The translations under genes and the position numbers were made by a program. From positions 1-62,056 of the forward strand of contig NZ_JAAAMV010000014.1 in assembly GCF_009909185.1 (NCBI RefSeq): a stretch of 62,056 nucleotides of DNA, in the 5' to 3' direction. Below, in pieces: positions 39,504 to 49,790 of the stretch. This stretch comes from Paenibacillus glycinis (lineage in GTDB: Bacteria; Bacillota; Bacilli; Paenibacillales; Paenibacillaceae). The notes under the pieces were generated by a model. The model did not search any database. It saw only the letters and a program-made list of their open reading frames with translations, and was not told the origin of the DNA. The first letter of the stretch is position 1; every line of letters starts with the position of its first letter.

Positions 39504-42446
39504 TCATTGCGGAACCTGTCCTGTCGAGACGGTTCCGGGCGTAGGCGTCTGATGGAGCGATGCCGGCGAGCGCCGCTCCATCTCCCGTTTTACGGGATCG
39601 AAGGTCGCCGGGTAGAAATAGGCGATGCTTTGGTTTTGCGCGGCGTCGCAGCCCGTGGCCGGCACGCAGGCGTTATCGCCGATGCCGGGATTGTACCGGA
39701 CGAAGGAATAGCGGTCCGTGTCCTTGTCGCCGAACGGTCCGGCGATCGCCAGGAACCGCTCCCTCGTCGCGTCCCAATCGGCTCCGGTGACGTAGACGAA
39801 TTGGTTGGCGGCCAGACTCGTGCCGTAGGCGGCATTAAAATCGGCAGCGGTTTTCGACGGATCGGAGAGCAGCCAGACGATCTTGGTTCCATGCGCCGGA
39901 ATCGTCATGCCTCCCCCGCGTCCGGCATCGTGCAGCGTGTATCGCAGCAGCTCGTAATTCCACGGGTCGGCGAACTCGTACCGCCAGTAATAATTGAGCT
40001 GATGCCCGCTCAGGTCGATCGCGGAGCTGCTGTTGTTGTAAAGTTCGACATAGCGGTAAGCGTTATTGCTTGAGGACGAAAGCACCGTCTCCGTAATAAG
40101 GAGCGCGCCCGGCATCGTTGCGATCGGCTTCGGAGCGCCGGTAACGGCGCTCAGCGGCGTACCCATCAGGCGGTCGATGGGATAGATGCTGGCGTAGCCC
40201 GTCATGTATTTCGGAGCGGCGTTCTCGAACGAGACGTACAGCGTGCCGTTCGCGCTGAACAGTCCTTCCGACTGCGGCGGCATCATGATCGTATTCACGA
40301 GGTTGACATGGTCCATATACCAGACAGGAACGCTGGGCGAGCCGAAGCGGCTGGTCGTCGCGTTCGGCGTTCCGTTCAGATTGATCTGGTAGACGAGCAG
40401 CTCGCTGTCCCACTCCGGGCCGTACGACTTGCTGACGATGAATTTATCGCCGGACACCTCGACGCCCTGCACTTCGTCCGGCACGGAGATGATGTAATTC
40501 GGCACGACGGCGCTCGTGCCGGGCCGCAAGCGAGTCCGGTCGACCGTGTCGGCGGCGTTCAGGCGGAAACCGGCCATCCATGCTTTGTTGACGCGTCCGT
40601 CGCGGTTCGTCATGGCATGCGCGGGATCGGTCTCGTAGTTATAGCGGCCGTATTCGCTGACCCATACGATGCCGTTATCGATGCCGACGGCGCCGGCTTT
40701 GTTCTCCAGCTCGATGGCGTCGTCGAAAATCAGCTTGTCGCCGTTGACCGCGGCGACGAAATCGGCCAGCTTGAACTGATACAAATATTTCCACGAGGTG
40801 ATCCAACCGTTGGTCGTACTGAGCGCGACGCCCGCGGCATGCTCCGTATAAGCCGTGGCGGGGTCCTTGTACAGCCGGACGTACTTCACGAGCTGACCCG
40901 TTGCTTTATCGACCGCGGCCAGGATGCTTGGCGCCCCTTTGTCGCTGTAGTACGACAGCAGGATCCAGTCCTTGGCGGCGTAATAATCGGCGCCCTGCAC
41001 GATGTAATCCTGATTGAGGCCCGGAATGATGGGGCCGGGCGTGCTCATCCCCAGATACTTGTCGTAGTTGACCGTATTCTTCGTAATGGCGATCGGCATG
41101 GCTTCCTGGGTGACGGGCTTCGGGGGTACCTGGCCGGTCTTGACCGCGCCGGGCGACGGGGCTTGATGGAGCGATTCCGGATTGACGCGTTTCATCTCCC
41201 TGGAAGCCGTATCGAACGAATCGGGATAAAAGTAGTCCACGCTCTGGCCTTTGTTGAAGTCGCAGTTCGTCGTGCAGGCGTTCAGCCCGGCGTCCGCATT
41301 GTAGCGGATGAAGGAATGCCGGTCGTTGACGGTGTACGGGGCGGCGGCGATCGCCATGTACCGCTGGTACGTGTAAGCCCAACCGCTATTCTGGGTATAA
41401 ACGAAGGCGCTCGCGGGCAGATTCGTGCCGTAAGCGGCGTTGAAATCGGCCACGGTCTTGGTCGGGTCGGAGAGCAGCCAGATGATTTTGGTCGAGTAGG
41501 GCTGAATGTTCATATCCGTCGCCCGCCCGGCGGAAATGATATCCTCGGCCGAGGAAGCGCTGTTATTCCAAGGCTCGGAGGAGACGGCCTGATAGTAGTA
41601 GAGCAGCTTCTGTTCCGCCAGATTGATGGCTTGGCCGCTGTTATTGTACACCTCGATGTACCGATAGGGCTCGTTCGTGCCTGGCGACTGAATCATCGCT
41701 TCCGTGATGAGCAGCTTGCCCGGCGGGGCAGGTACCTGACCGGCGGATACGGCCCCCGGCGTCGGCGCCTTGTGCAGCGATTTGGACGGAATGCGTTCCA
41801 TCTCGCGGCTCGTCGCATTGAAGACCGAAGGGTAGAAATAATCCACGCTTTCGCCCTTGGCGAAATCGCAGTTGACGCCTTGCGTGCATGGCGTCGTGCC
41901 GGCATCGGAATTATAGCGGATGAACGTAATGCGGTCCGCGTCCTGGCCGTAGGGCGCCTTGACGATCGCCAGATAGCGCTGGGACGCGTAAGCCCATCCG
42001 CTGCCCTGCGTATAGACGAACTGGCTGGCGTCGAGACTCGTGCCGTAAGCGGCGTTGAAGTCGGCGACGGTCTTCGTCGCGTCGGACAGCAGCCAAACGA
42101 TCTTGGTGCTGTACGGATGGATGTACATATCGGTGGCCCGGCCGGCGGAGATGATGTCGGACGGGCCGGCGGCGCTGTTCGACCACGGGTTGGACGCGAC
42201 GGGCTGATAATAGTACATGAGTTTGTAGTCGGCGAGGTCGATGGTGCGGTCCGTGTTATTGTAAATCTCCAAATAGCGGTACGGCTCGTTGGTGCCCGGC
42301 GATTGGATCATCGCCTCCGTGAGGAGCAGCGTCGGCGGGTTCTCGGCCGATGCGAAGGCCGAACGGGACCCGGCGATCCAGCAGGCGCCGAATACGATCA
42401 GCAAGCCGAACGCGAGGGTCCAGCGGCGAAATGCGGTTGTTGTCAT
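39504..42446 (-). CDS. Secreted protein with three lamin-tail (LTD) domains
   Basis: 980 residues; signal peptide to about residue 32. Three LTD repeats begin LLLTEAMIQSPGTNEPYRY (about 39), LLITEAMIQSPGTNEPYRY (243) and LLITETVLSSSSNNAYRY (780). Each ends in a signature like REMERRSPASLHQTPTPG and holds a close pair of cysteines that could form a disulfide. Residues about 445-775 look like a beta-propeller (VQGADYYAAKDWILLSYYSD, IDNGIVWVSEYGRYN). LTDs in bacteria occur in secreted nucleases and phosphatases, so adhesion or substrate targeting is plausible but unproven. The ATG overlaps the stop of the metallophosphoesterase gene (ATGA), pointing to coupled translation. Confidence 0.85.
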   Translation of the reverse strand: MTTTAFRRWTLAFGLLIVFGACWIAGSRSAFASAENPPTLLLTEAMIQSPGTNEPYRYLEIYNNTDRTIDLADYKLMYYYQPVASNPWSNSAAGPSDIISAGRATDMYIHPYSTKIVWLLSDATKTVADFNAAYGTSLDASQFVYTQGSGWAYASQRYLAIVKAPYGQDADRITFIRYNSDAGTTPCTQGVNCDFAKGESVDYFYPSVFNATSREMERIPSKSLHKAPTPGAVSAGQVPAPPGKLLITEAMIQSPGTNEPYRYIEVYNNSGQAINLAEQKLLYYYQAVSSEPWNNSASSAEDIISAGRATDMNIQPYSTKIIWLLSDPTKTVADFNAAYGTNLPASAFVYTQNSGWAYTYQRYMAIAAAPYTVNDRHSFIRYNADAGLNACTTNCDFNKGQSVDYFYPDSFDTASREMKRVNPESLHQAPSPGAVKTGQVPPKPVTQEAMPIAITKNTVNYDKYLGMSTPGPIIPGLNQDYIVQGADYYAAKDWILLSYYSDKGAPSILAAVDKATGQLVKYVRLYKDPATAYTEHAAGVALSTTNGWITSWKYLYQFKLADFVAAVNGDKLIFDDAIELENKAGAVGIDNGIVWVSEYGRYNYETDPAHAMTNRDGRVNKAWMAGFRLNAADTVDRTRLRPGTSAVVPNYIISVPDEVQGVEVSGDKFIVSKSYGPEWDSELLVYQINLNGTPNATTSRFGSPSVPVWYMDHVNLVNTIMMPPQSEGLFSANGTLYVSFENAAPKYMTGYASIYPIDRLMGTPLSAVTGAPKPIATMPGALLITETVLSSSSNNAYRYVELYNNSSSAIDLSGHQLNYYWRYEFADPWNYELLRYTLHDAGRGGGMTIPAHGTKIVWLLSDPSKTAADFNAAYGTSLAANQFVYVTGADWDATRERFLAIAGPFGDKDTDRYSFVRYNPGIGDNACVPATGCDAAQNQSIAYFYPATFDPVKREMERRSPASLHQTPTPGTVSTGQVPQ

Positions 42447-43318
42447 GGAAGCACGCTCCTCTCAATGGGTGATTCAGGGTAAGGATAGCCGACTTCTAGA
42501 TAGCGGAGCCGCACGGCGCCGTCCGCTTCCAGGGTAATCGCGTTCACGTACGATTGCCTCTCCGCGACCATCGCGACGCCGTTGACGAACGTCAGGTTCG
42601 GCGTCATGCGGCGAATTTCCGCCGCCGGATGCACATGATGATGGCCGGCAAAATAATACACGTCCTTCGCCGGACCGCTCTCCGGGCCGCCGGTCCCGAC
42701 GTTCTCGGCCAGACGAACGAATTGCCGAACATGCTCCTGGTCGAAATACGCCTCCGGTCCGCCGATGCCGTTATGCGCGAACACGAAAATCACAGGCTCG
42801 GGGCAGCCGCTCATCTCCTGCTCGAGCCATGCGAACGCTTCGCGCTCGATGGTGCCAAGGCAGGATCCGGCACGGTGTTCGCCGTCTTCCCCGACGTACG
42901 TGTCGAGCAGCAGCACGCGCGCGGAGACCCCATGCCCGGCCGTCAGCGCGAAGGACCGGTTGAAACGGCTGCCCGCGACGACCGGCGCGGCCGGGCCGCG
43001 AAGCTGGTCCGCGAGCAAGTCGTACCCGTTGTCCAGATCATGATTTCCGATCATGATCGCCTTCGGGCTCCGAACGCGTTCCCAGAGGGGAAGGAAGGAA
43101 GCGAGGCTCTGTTTGCCGTCCACGATATCCCCCGTGCAGACGAACAAATCCGGCATCTCCCGATTGGCGATGTCGACCGCCTGCCGCCATTTGTCCAACG
43201 ATCCGTAGTAATGTCGTTCGGCGAATACGGCTTCCGGATGTCCCGGTAGGCCGGTCACTTGGTCCCTGATATGCAAATCCGTCGTCCAATGAATCGTCAA
43301 TTTCCCGCTGCCGGACAT
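42443..43318 (-). CDS. Calcineurin-like metallophosphoesterase
   Basis: 291 residues from the ATG at 43318, with AAGGAGG upstream; the frame extends further but without a site. The metal motifs are TTDLHIRD, CTGDIVDGK, MIGNHDLDNG, FAHNGIGG and FAGHHHVHP, a complete two-metal centre. No signal peptide is seen, so it is likely cytosolic or exported by an unusual route, although its operon partner is secreted. Substrate unknown; similar enzymes cleave cyclic nucleotides, sugar phosphates or phosphodiesters. First gene of the operon with the LTD protein and histidine phosphatase. Confidence 0.88.
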   Translation of the reverse strand: MSGSGKLTIHWTTDLHIRDQVTGLPGHPEAVFAERHYYGSLDKWRQAVDIANREMPDLFVCTGDIVDGKQSLASFLPLWERVRSPKAIMIGNHDLDNGYDLLADQLRGPAAPVVAGSRFNRSFALTAGHGVSARVLLLDTYVGEDGEHRAGSCLGTIEREAFAWLEQEMSGCPEPVIFVFAHNGIGGPEAYFDQEHVRQFVRLAENVGTGGPESGPAKDVYYFAGHHHVHPAAEIRRMTPNLTFVNGVAMVAERQSYVNAITLEADGAVRLRYLEVGYPYPESPIERSVLP

Positions 43319-43566
43319 AAATGCCTCCTTCGGTTTCAAGCTGCAGATGGCCATCTGAGAGCAAGGATACCGAAGTCGAGCCGCGGATAAAACGCCGATT
43401 CGGCTAAGTCGGCGCATGATTCTGCTATTCTGGGCTTGGCGTCCGTTCGGGTGCGCGAAGCCGCCCCGCGCGCCGCTGCTTCCGACTCGTGCGGATACGG
43501 TTAATAGAGAGGCAGAGGCCTTAGCTCAGTGCTGGAGGCCGACTTCAGGGTACGGGGTGAGGACGA

Positions 43567-44604
43567 ATGAAAATCAAAGTCGCGATTATCGGCTGCGGCT
43601 CGATCTCGGAGTTCCGCCATGCGCCGGAGTACGCGGCGAACGCGCACGCGGAGATCGCCGCTTTCTTCGATCATAATCCGGAGCGGGCGGAGCGGCTTGC
43701 CGACATGTTCGGCGGCAAGGTCGCGCCGAGCATCGACGCGATCATCGAGGATCCGGCGATCGATGCCGTCAGCGTCTGCACGTCGAACGAGACGCACGAG
43801 GAAGTGACCGTCAAGGCGCTCCGGGCCGGCAAGCACGTGCTGTGCGAGAAGCCGATCGCCATCTCGGTGGCGGGGGCGAGGGCCATGATGAAGGCCGAGG
43901 AAGAGTCGGACTGCGTGCTCATGATCGGGCACAACCAGCGTTTCTCCAAGGCGCATATCGTGGCGAGGCGCCTCGTGGCCTCCGGCGAGATCGGCAAGGT
44001 GCTGACGTTCCAGACGACCTTCGGCCACAGCGGGCCGGAGCATTGGGCGTTCGAGAAAAGCAAGGATTCGTGGTTCTTCAGCAAGGACCGGTCCGTTCTC
44101 GGAGCGGCGGGCGACCTCGGCATCCACAAGCTGGATCTGATCCGATACCTGCTGGAGGACGAGATCGCGGACATCGCGGCATTCGGCGGGGCGCTGCACA
44201 AGACCGACTCGGACGGCGAGCCGATCGCCGTCAACGACAACATGGTCTGCATCGTGAAGACGGAGGGCGGCGTGCTCGGCACCGTCTCGCTCAGCTGGAC
44301 GTACTACGGCGAGGAGGACAACAGCACGACCCTGTACGGGGAGAAGGGGATCGTGAAAATATTCGCCAACGAAACCTACCCCGTGCAGGTAAAACGCAGC
44401 GACGGCACCTCCCGGCAGTACGAGATCGACGGCATCCAGACGAACGACAGCCAGACCGACAGCGGCGTCATCGACGCGTTCATCGACTGCATCCTGAAGG
44501 GCAAGAAGCCGCCGGTCAGCGCGCGCGACGGCCTCGTCTCGCTGAAGCTGATCCAGGCGGCGATGAAGGCGGCCGAGGAGCGGCGTTCCGTGCGGGTGAA
44601 GTGA
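43567..44604 (+). CDS. Gfo/Idh/MocA-family oxidoreductase
   Basis: 345 residues; GAGGACGA precedes the ATG. The Rossmann motif is VAIIGCGSISEFRHAPEY, the EKP motif is HVLCEKPIAISV, and the C-terminal domain has LGAAGDLGIHKLDLIRYLL with the catalytic-type Asp and His. It is only distantly similar to the protein at 28555. Likely a NAD(P)-dependent sugar or inositol dehydrogenase. It is a single gene, divergent from the metallophosphoesterase operon and ending at the terminator of the SLH gene. Confidence 0.9.
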   Translation: MKIKVAIIGCGSISEFRHAPEYAANAHAEIAAFFDHNPERAERLADMFGGKVAPSIDAIIEDPAIDAVSVCTSNETHEEVTVKALRAGKHVLCEKPIAISVAGARAMMKAEEESDCVLMIGHNQRFSKAHIVARRLVASGEIGKVLTFQTTFGHSGPEHWAFEKSKDSWFFSKDRSVLGAAGDLGIHKLDLIRYLLEDEIADIAAFGGALHKTDSDGEPIAVNDNMVCIVKTEGGVLGTVSLSWTYYGEEDNSTTLYGEKGIVKIFANETYPVQVKRSDGTSRQYEIDGIQTNDSQTDSGVIDAFIDCILKGKKPPVSARDGLVSLKLIQAAMKAAEERRSVRVK

Positions 44605-44663
44605 GCGCGCGAGGCGGGCGAAATAGCTGTTGCCGGTTCGGAGAGGTTGTCACAAAATGTCGC

Positions 44664-44708
44664 AAAAAGAAGGAGCAAGCACTCGGAATACGAGCGCTTG
44701 CTCCTTCT
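44664..44708 (-). terminator. Terminator of the 1658-residue SLH gene
   Basis: AGAAGGAGCAAGC pairs with GCTTGCTCCTTCT, with an inner ACTCG/CGAG. Read on the minus strand it is followed by TTTTTG. It may also stop the convergent oxidoreductase transcript. Confidence 0.88.
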
Positions 44709-44753
44709 GGCTTATTATGGACTTCATGACCCGATAGCTCGGGTCTCCGTCAT

Positions 44754-47700
44754 TTACAAAGCTGCTTGATGCAGCAAATTGACGAGCATTTTGGCAGCTT
44801 CCGCGCGCGTCGCCAAGCCTTTCGGCTTGAATAACCCGGCATCGTCGCCATTGATCAGTCCGTTCGCGAAAGCGGCGTTCACGGCTTCCGCCGCCCATTT
44901 GCTGATATCCTTGGCGTCTTTGAAAGTCGTCGCCTGCGGAGCGGACGAAGCCGCGCCTAGCTGCTTCAAGGCATTGGCCAAAATGACCGCCATTTCTTCC
45001 CGCGAGATGGACTTATTCGGCGCGAACGCCTCGGCGCTGATCCCCTGGATGAGCTTATGCTCGTAAGCGGCCGCAACGTCCGAAGCGTACCAGGCGCCCG
45101 CAGGAACGTCCTTGAAGCCGGACGAGCCGGTCGCGGACAAGCCGAGCGCATGCACGAGCATCGCCGTGAATTCGGCGCGGGTCACCGATTTGTTCGGCGC
45201 GAACGTCGTCGTCGTGACGCCCGTTACGATTTGCTTGGCAGCGAGCTCCGCGATCGCATCATGCGCCCAATGCGAAGCGCTGACGTCCGCGAAAGTTTTG
45301 CTTACTTCTAGCACGCCGTATTTGCTGAAATGGGATACTTTCGCGACCAGCGCGCCGTTCACCCGTTCAGCCGGCACATAAGTCAAACTGCCGTCGGCCG
45401 CAATATAGTACACGTTCGCCAAGTGCTCGTCGGCATTCGCGTTCACGTTGAACGTGACCGTAATCGGCGCGTTGAACGCTGAAAGCTGTACCGGTGCGCC
45501 GCCCTTCGGCGTGATCGTCAGCTTTAAGTCATAGACCGTGCCGGCTGCCTGGACATCCGTGCCAGCTGACGGTTTGACGATGCCACTCACGTCTTTCGCG
45601 CCGACAGGCTTCAGGGTCAGGGAGAACTGCGCATCGGCCAATTGATCGTTGCTAACCAGTCCTGCTAGCTGCTTGAGCACGGCCGCCGGGATGGATACCT
45701 TGCCGTTCGAGCCTGCGAGCTCAAGCGCGTAAGATGCGGAAGCACCGCTCAGCATGCTTCCGGGAAGGACTGCCGCTTCGCTGCCTTGAATCGGCAGCGT
45801 GACGACGCCGTTCACCGGAGCGGGGATATCCTCCGGTTTGAAGGTCACGGTATTGGGCGATGCCGGCTGCTCCGTATCGGAGCCGTCGCCTCCGATTGGA
45901 ATTCCCGCGCCGGGACCGCCGCCAGGTCCGCCGCCGCCGCCGGGATTGTCGCCCGGATTACTGCCGCCGGGATTGCCGTTGCCGGCGCCGACCGTGAAGG
46001 AATTCGACACGATGACTTCGTCATTCGGGCCGACCGGCATACGGTAACTGATCGTATACGTGCCGAGTTCGAATGCTTTGGTGATTTCGAAGCCGCCCGT
46101 CCATTCATATGCGACCGCTTCGAATATTTTATTTTGATGGCTGTCTTTAATCGTGACGATACCGGGGACGTCGGAATAAAAGTATCCCTTATTTAACGAT
46201 ATGCTGGACAATTGAAGATCGCCGCTCATCAGTTCCGGTTCGACCGCAAGTATGACCTGCCCGTCTTCCGTACGTTGCGCCACTTTCAATGAAGAGCTTG
46301 CAGCATCCACATGTCCGGTGAATGGTACGACGGTATTTTGATCCATCGGATACGAATGGCGCGATATCCAGTATAATCGCCAAGGTTCTTCTTCTGGACT
46401 ATTTGTTTCGGTTACAAAGGCGAATTGCTGTTTACCCGGGCTGACGAAGGCCCTATTTCGTAGTATGGTATCGTCGCCATAGTAGAAGTAATAATTGAGA
46501 CTGGACCCAGGAATCCTCGAATTAAAGGTAATGAACGGTCGACTTACATCGAGCTTCATGTTGTACATGCCGGGATCTTGAATGGTCCATTTGCCCGTGG
46601 ACGCATCGACATGCACGATTCGCCTTAAATTATAGGCAGTCGAGCTGTCGTCCTGTCCATTGAAGACAATTTGATAGTCTTGTGGCTTTGCGATCACCTT
46701 TTCGACTTTGAAATGACCAGCATACCCGCTCATCGAGAAAACGGAAGCTCGGAAACCATTATCTTCGGAACCCGGAACCGAAAATTCGAACTCGGGAGAA
46801 GCCGGGCTATAATCGGTCGGCAAGTCTTTGACTTCCGGTGCCGTCGTTACGGCATCGTCGGGATAATCGATTTGCTTGAGTTCTCGGAGCTGACTGCCGG
46901 TCAATACGACCTGATTGTAATACAGAATGCTTTCCCCATTTGCGGCTTTCAAATGAAGCGCCACGTGCAGTACGTATTTCTGGGCGGCATCTAAGGTATT
47001 AGGGTCGGATATATTTAAAATGCCTTTGTATATCCATGCACTTCCTGCCGATTTCGGATCGCCCAGCTTCTGAATATCGGACTCTGTGGATTGCACATCC
47101 TCAGTTGTGTAACCTGGCGGCAACACGATTTTAATCTGTTTGTTAAAATTGTAGCCGTCATCGACAACCGATATATTAGCTTGACCGGCTAGTTTGATGA
47201 CGTCATCCGGGAAGTTTTGCGCATTCAGCTTCAGCGCATAATCGCCAACCTGCAGCGGAAGATTCGCGTTTAGTTCCGTCGGCGAGAAGGCATGCAGCGG
47301 ATTGCCTACGGTATGGCCCGACGAATCATACGTCTGATAGTTCAACACCGTCATCGGCTGGGCGGGTTGCTGCAAGCCTACAAGTGTACCGGCTTTTCCG
47401 TAGACGAGCCCGCCTTCCTGATCGCTCCGAACCGTCATAAGCTGCTGCTTCGCTCCGTCGACCACCGTGAACGTATCCTCCTCGGAGGTCACGCTGTCCG
47501 TTAATTTCGCGATCTCCGTAATCGTTACGTCGACCAACTTGTTTTCTTGCTCGTCCATATAATCGGTATACACCCGGCGGTTCAGTTCGCCTGCGGCGAA
47601 ATATTGATTATCCGTGCGCGTATTCATGAAATTACGGCCGATATCGATCGTTGTTTCTTGATTGATCGGATTCCATTGCTTATTGAAGGTATAGCGATAA

Positions 47701-49730
47701 CCACTGGATTCCACGTAATAAGAAGCTGAAATTTGCGATCCCTTGGTAATGAAATAGTGCTTCGCATAGTTTTCGTCTTGGCTCATGTATCCGTTGACGT
47801 CGATCTTGGCATGCTCGAGGCCGGCTGCCATTCGAAGCTCCACCGTGTCGCCGTTCAAATCGACTGCCGATACGTCGGAGTTCGAATCAATCGTTCCGCT
47901 CAACAAGTAGCCGCTGTCGCTGTTCGCGTCATACAGCTTCGTTTGCAGGGCAAGCTTGGTTCCGGATTGCACGTATAGCTCGGCTTGTCCATTGTCGCCA
48001 AACGGCGTCGGCACGGGCCAGCCCGATAACCGGTCTTGATCGTCCAAGCCGGAGACAATCAGCGAATCGCCGGGCTTCGCCAGATCGGCGGTTACCGTAA
48101 CATGCTTCAAGCCGGAACCGTTCAGCCGGATTTCTTTGTCTTCGCGAGAAACGGCTTGGCGGTACACGACTTCATGCAAGCCGTTGGCCGAGGTGCCCAA
48201 TACTTCGAGCTCATAGCTGCGTCCTTTGAGCAATTCGTTATAAGGGATGACAAACGAACCGTCGTTCGATTTATCCGACTCGTACGTGAGGTCGGTGTAA
48301 TACTCCGTCCCGATGACTCCGTATCCTACCGAATACGGCTGTTTAACGAATAGAAGCGCTTGGCCGCCCGTCAGCGGTTGACCTGCTTCGTTTTGGGCGT
48401 GCACGACTAGACCCTTATCCTCATAATCCGGCTGTTCATTCAAGATAAACTGTTTGATCGAACCGACTTCCTGCCCAAGGCCGGAGAAAGAGAACCCCAG
48501 TGTGTACGATCCGGGTTCGAGCGGTTCTGAGGCGAAACGATAATCGACCCGCCAATCGGCTTGATCCCATTCCGCGACGGTTTGTCCCTGTTGGCTGGTG
48601 AGCTTGAGATGTAGGTTGGTCAAATCCTTATAATTGGAGTCCAAAATACGTTCCAACTGAAATTCGCCTTTGCGTACGACGATTTGCACGGCTAATTCGC
48701 TTGGGGAAACGTACAAACCCGACGATGCGATCTGTACGCCATCGAACTTCAGTTTTCTGCTTTCGGTCGCGTCGAAATTGTCGATCGTCCAATAAAAACG
48801 GCGCAGACCGCCTTCGAAATCAATATTTTGATTGGCAGTAAGGCTGTATTCCCCCTTGGTTGCAATCAATTGATCGATTCCATTTAATGAGGCTGTTGAG
48901 TCATAGATACTCAATCCAATACCGCTCAAGCCCTCTGGCAACGAAGTGACCGAGGCGGCGGCTATGTCCTGGTCGGTAAATTCCAATGCGGTTCCGGAAG
49001 AAACACTGAATTTCTTATCCAATACATAACCGATGCGATTTTTCACGCCGGAAAATATCAACTCAAGCTGGCCCGGCTTCGTCAGAAGAGACAAATCGGA
49101 CGGATTCTCAATGTCGGCATTCACGGCATAATCGCCGTTAACGACCTTAAGCGCCGCAGTTGACGAATCTGAAAGCGTGGTTAGATGAATCGGCACTTCT
49201 ACGGCATTCGCGTCAATCGTCCACGAGCTTAGACCGGTTAGCTGTTCGATGGTCATGGTTTTCGTATCGATGTAGACCAGCGACTTTCCAGTCGACGCCT
49301 GATTATAGGATGCCGCTAATGTAATCGTAACAGGCGAAGATGGGAGGTTCCCATATAAGTCGGCTTGTATCTGCCCGTTAATAATTAAAACGGGCAAGTG
49401 AGTCGTGTATCCATTTGCGCTTTTATAATTGATATCGCCATAATTAAGAAATGCGATCTGATATCCATCGATCGGAGCCAATGGAATTTGCTTAGATAGC
49501 GCAACAGTTCCTGCATTTGCTCCCGTATCAACCTGCTCCGGATCACCGGGCAATGGAAGCCCCTCGCCGCCGGGCAATGGAAGCTCCTGCCCGCCAGTAT
49601 CGTTCGCGGCCTGCTCCTGTCCGGCTGCCGCAGGCTGCCCGTCCCCGGCCTCCGCGTACGAATGCGCCGGCACGAAAAGCGCAAATAGTAGTGCAAAACT
49701 AATAAAGCCCGCCAACCAACGTCTTAACAT
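44754..49730 (-). CDS. Very large SLH-anchored surface protein
   Basis: 1658 residues; AACGGAGG precedes the ATG and a signal peptide ends near YAEA. A Pro/Gly-rich segment (to about 75) is followed by some 1200 residues with no enzyme motif I recognise. Their beta-rich, Ser/Thr/Asp-rich sequence suggests serial Ig-like or adhesin-type domains (for example GQPLTGGQALLFVKQPYS, GSYTLGFSFSGLGQEV). A Gly/Pro linker near 1280 leads to the pre-SLH module (about 1310-1476, ending VSHFSKYGVLE). Three SLH domains follow (about 1477-1658) with VTRAEFT, ISREEMA and ATRAEAA. It is probably a wall-bound structural protein or adhesin. The central part is less GC-rich than its neighbours and the SLH end is more GC-rich, consistent with a mosaic gene. 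Confidence 0.88.
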   Translation of the reverse strand: MLRRWLAGFISFALLFALFVPAHSYAEAGDGQPAAAGQEQAANDTGGQELPLPGGEGLPLPGDPEQVDTGANAGTVALSKQIPLAPIDGYQIAFLNYGDINYKSANGYTTHLPVLIINGQIQADLYGNLPSSPVTITLAASYNQASTGKSLVYIDTKTMTIEQLTGLSSWTIDANAVEVPIHLTTLSDSSTAALKVVNGDYAVNADIENPSDLSLLTKPGQLELIFSGVKNRIGYVLDKKFSVSSGTALEFTDQDIAAASVTSLPEGLSGIGLSIYDSTASLNGIDQLIATKGEYSLTANQNIDFEGGLRRFYWTIDNFDATESRKLKFDGVQIASSGLYVSPSELAVQIVVRKGEFQLERILDSNYKDLTNLHLKLTSQQGQTVAEWDQADWRVDYRFASEPLEPGSYTLGFSFSGLGQEVGSIKQFILNEQPDYEDKGLVVHAQNEAGQPLTGGQALLFVKQPYSVGYGVIGTEYYTDLTYESDKSNDGSFVIPYNELLKGRSYELEVLGTSANGLHEVVYRQAVSREDKEIRLNGSGLKHVTVTADLAKPGDSLIVSGLDDQDRLSGWPVPTPFGDNGQAELYVQSGTKLALQTKLYDANSDSGYLLSGTIDSNSDVSAVDLNGDTVELRMAAGLEHAKIDVNGYMSQDENYAKHYFITKGSQISASYYVESSGYRYTFNKQWNPINQETTIDIGRNFMNTRTDNQYFAAGELNRRVYTDYMDEQENKLVDVTITEIAKLTDSVTSEEDTFTVVDGAKQQLMTVRSDQEGGLVYGKAGTLVGLQQPAQPMTVLNYQTYDSSGHTVGNPLHAFSPTELNANLPLQVGDYALKLNAQNFPDDVIKLAGQANISVVDDGYNFNKQIKIVLPPGYTTEDVQSTESDIQKLGDPKSAGSAWIYKGILNISDPNTLDAAQKYVLHVALHLKAANGESILYYNQVVLTGSQLRELKQIDYPDDAVTTAPEVKDLPTDYSPASPEFEFSVPGSEDNGFRASVFSMSGYAGHFKVEKVIAKPQDYQIVFNGQDDSSTAYNLRRIVHVDASTGKWTIQDPGMYNMKLDVSRPFITFNSRIPGSSLNYYFYYGDDTILRNRAFVSPGKQQFAFVTETNSPEEEPWRLYWISRHSYPMDQNTVVPFTGHVDAASSSLKVAQRTEDGQVILAVEPELMSGDLQLSSISLNKGYFYSDVPGIVTIKDSHQNKIFEAVAYEWTGGFEITKAFELGTYTISYRMPVGPNDEVIVSNSFTVGAGNGNPGGSNPGDNPGGGGGPGGGPGAGIPIGGDGSDTEQPASPNTVTFKPEDIPAPVNGVVTLPIQGSEAAVLPGSMLSGASASYALELAGSNGKVSIPAAVLKQLAGLVSNDQLADAQFSLTLKPVGAKDVSGIVKPSAGTDVQAAGTVYDLKLTITPKGGAPVQLSAFNAPITVTFNVNANADEHLANVYYIAADGSLTYVPAERVNGALVAKVSHFSKYGVLEVSKTFADVSASHWAHDAIAELAAKQIVTGVTTTTFAPNKSVTRAEFTAMLVHALGLSATGSSGFKDVPAGAWYASDVAAAYEHKLIQGISAEAFAPNKSISREEMAVILANALKQLGAASSAPQATTFKDAKDISKWAAEAVNAAFANGLINGDDAGLFKPKGLATRAEAAKMLVNLLHQAAL

Positions 49731-49781
49731 TAAGCTTTTCCTCCGTTGTATGTATAGAATAGGTAAAAAGAAGCACGTTGA

Positions 49782-49790
49782 ATTATAGCA
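49782..49790 (-). promoter_or_regulatory. Extended -10 promoter of the large SLH gene
   Basis: On the minus strand TGCTATAAT is a perfect extended -10 box about 52 bases before the start codon. The -35 position (near TTAGCA) is poor, as is usual for extended -10 promoters. Confidence 0.6.

Noticed and set aside
40308..42482. 724-codon plus-strand frame opposite the LTD gene
   Set aside because: Shadow of a GC-rich gene with repeated units; repeats in the false protein mirror the LTD repeats.
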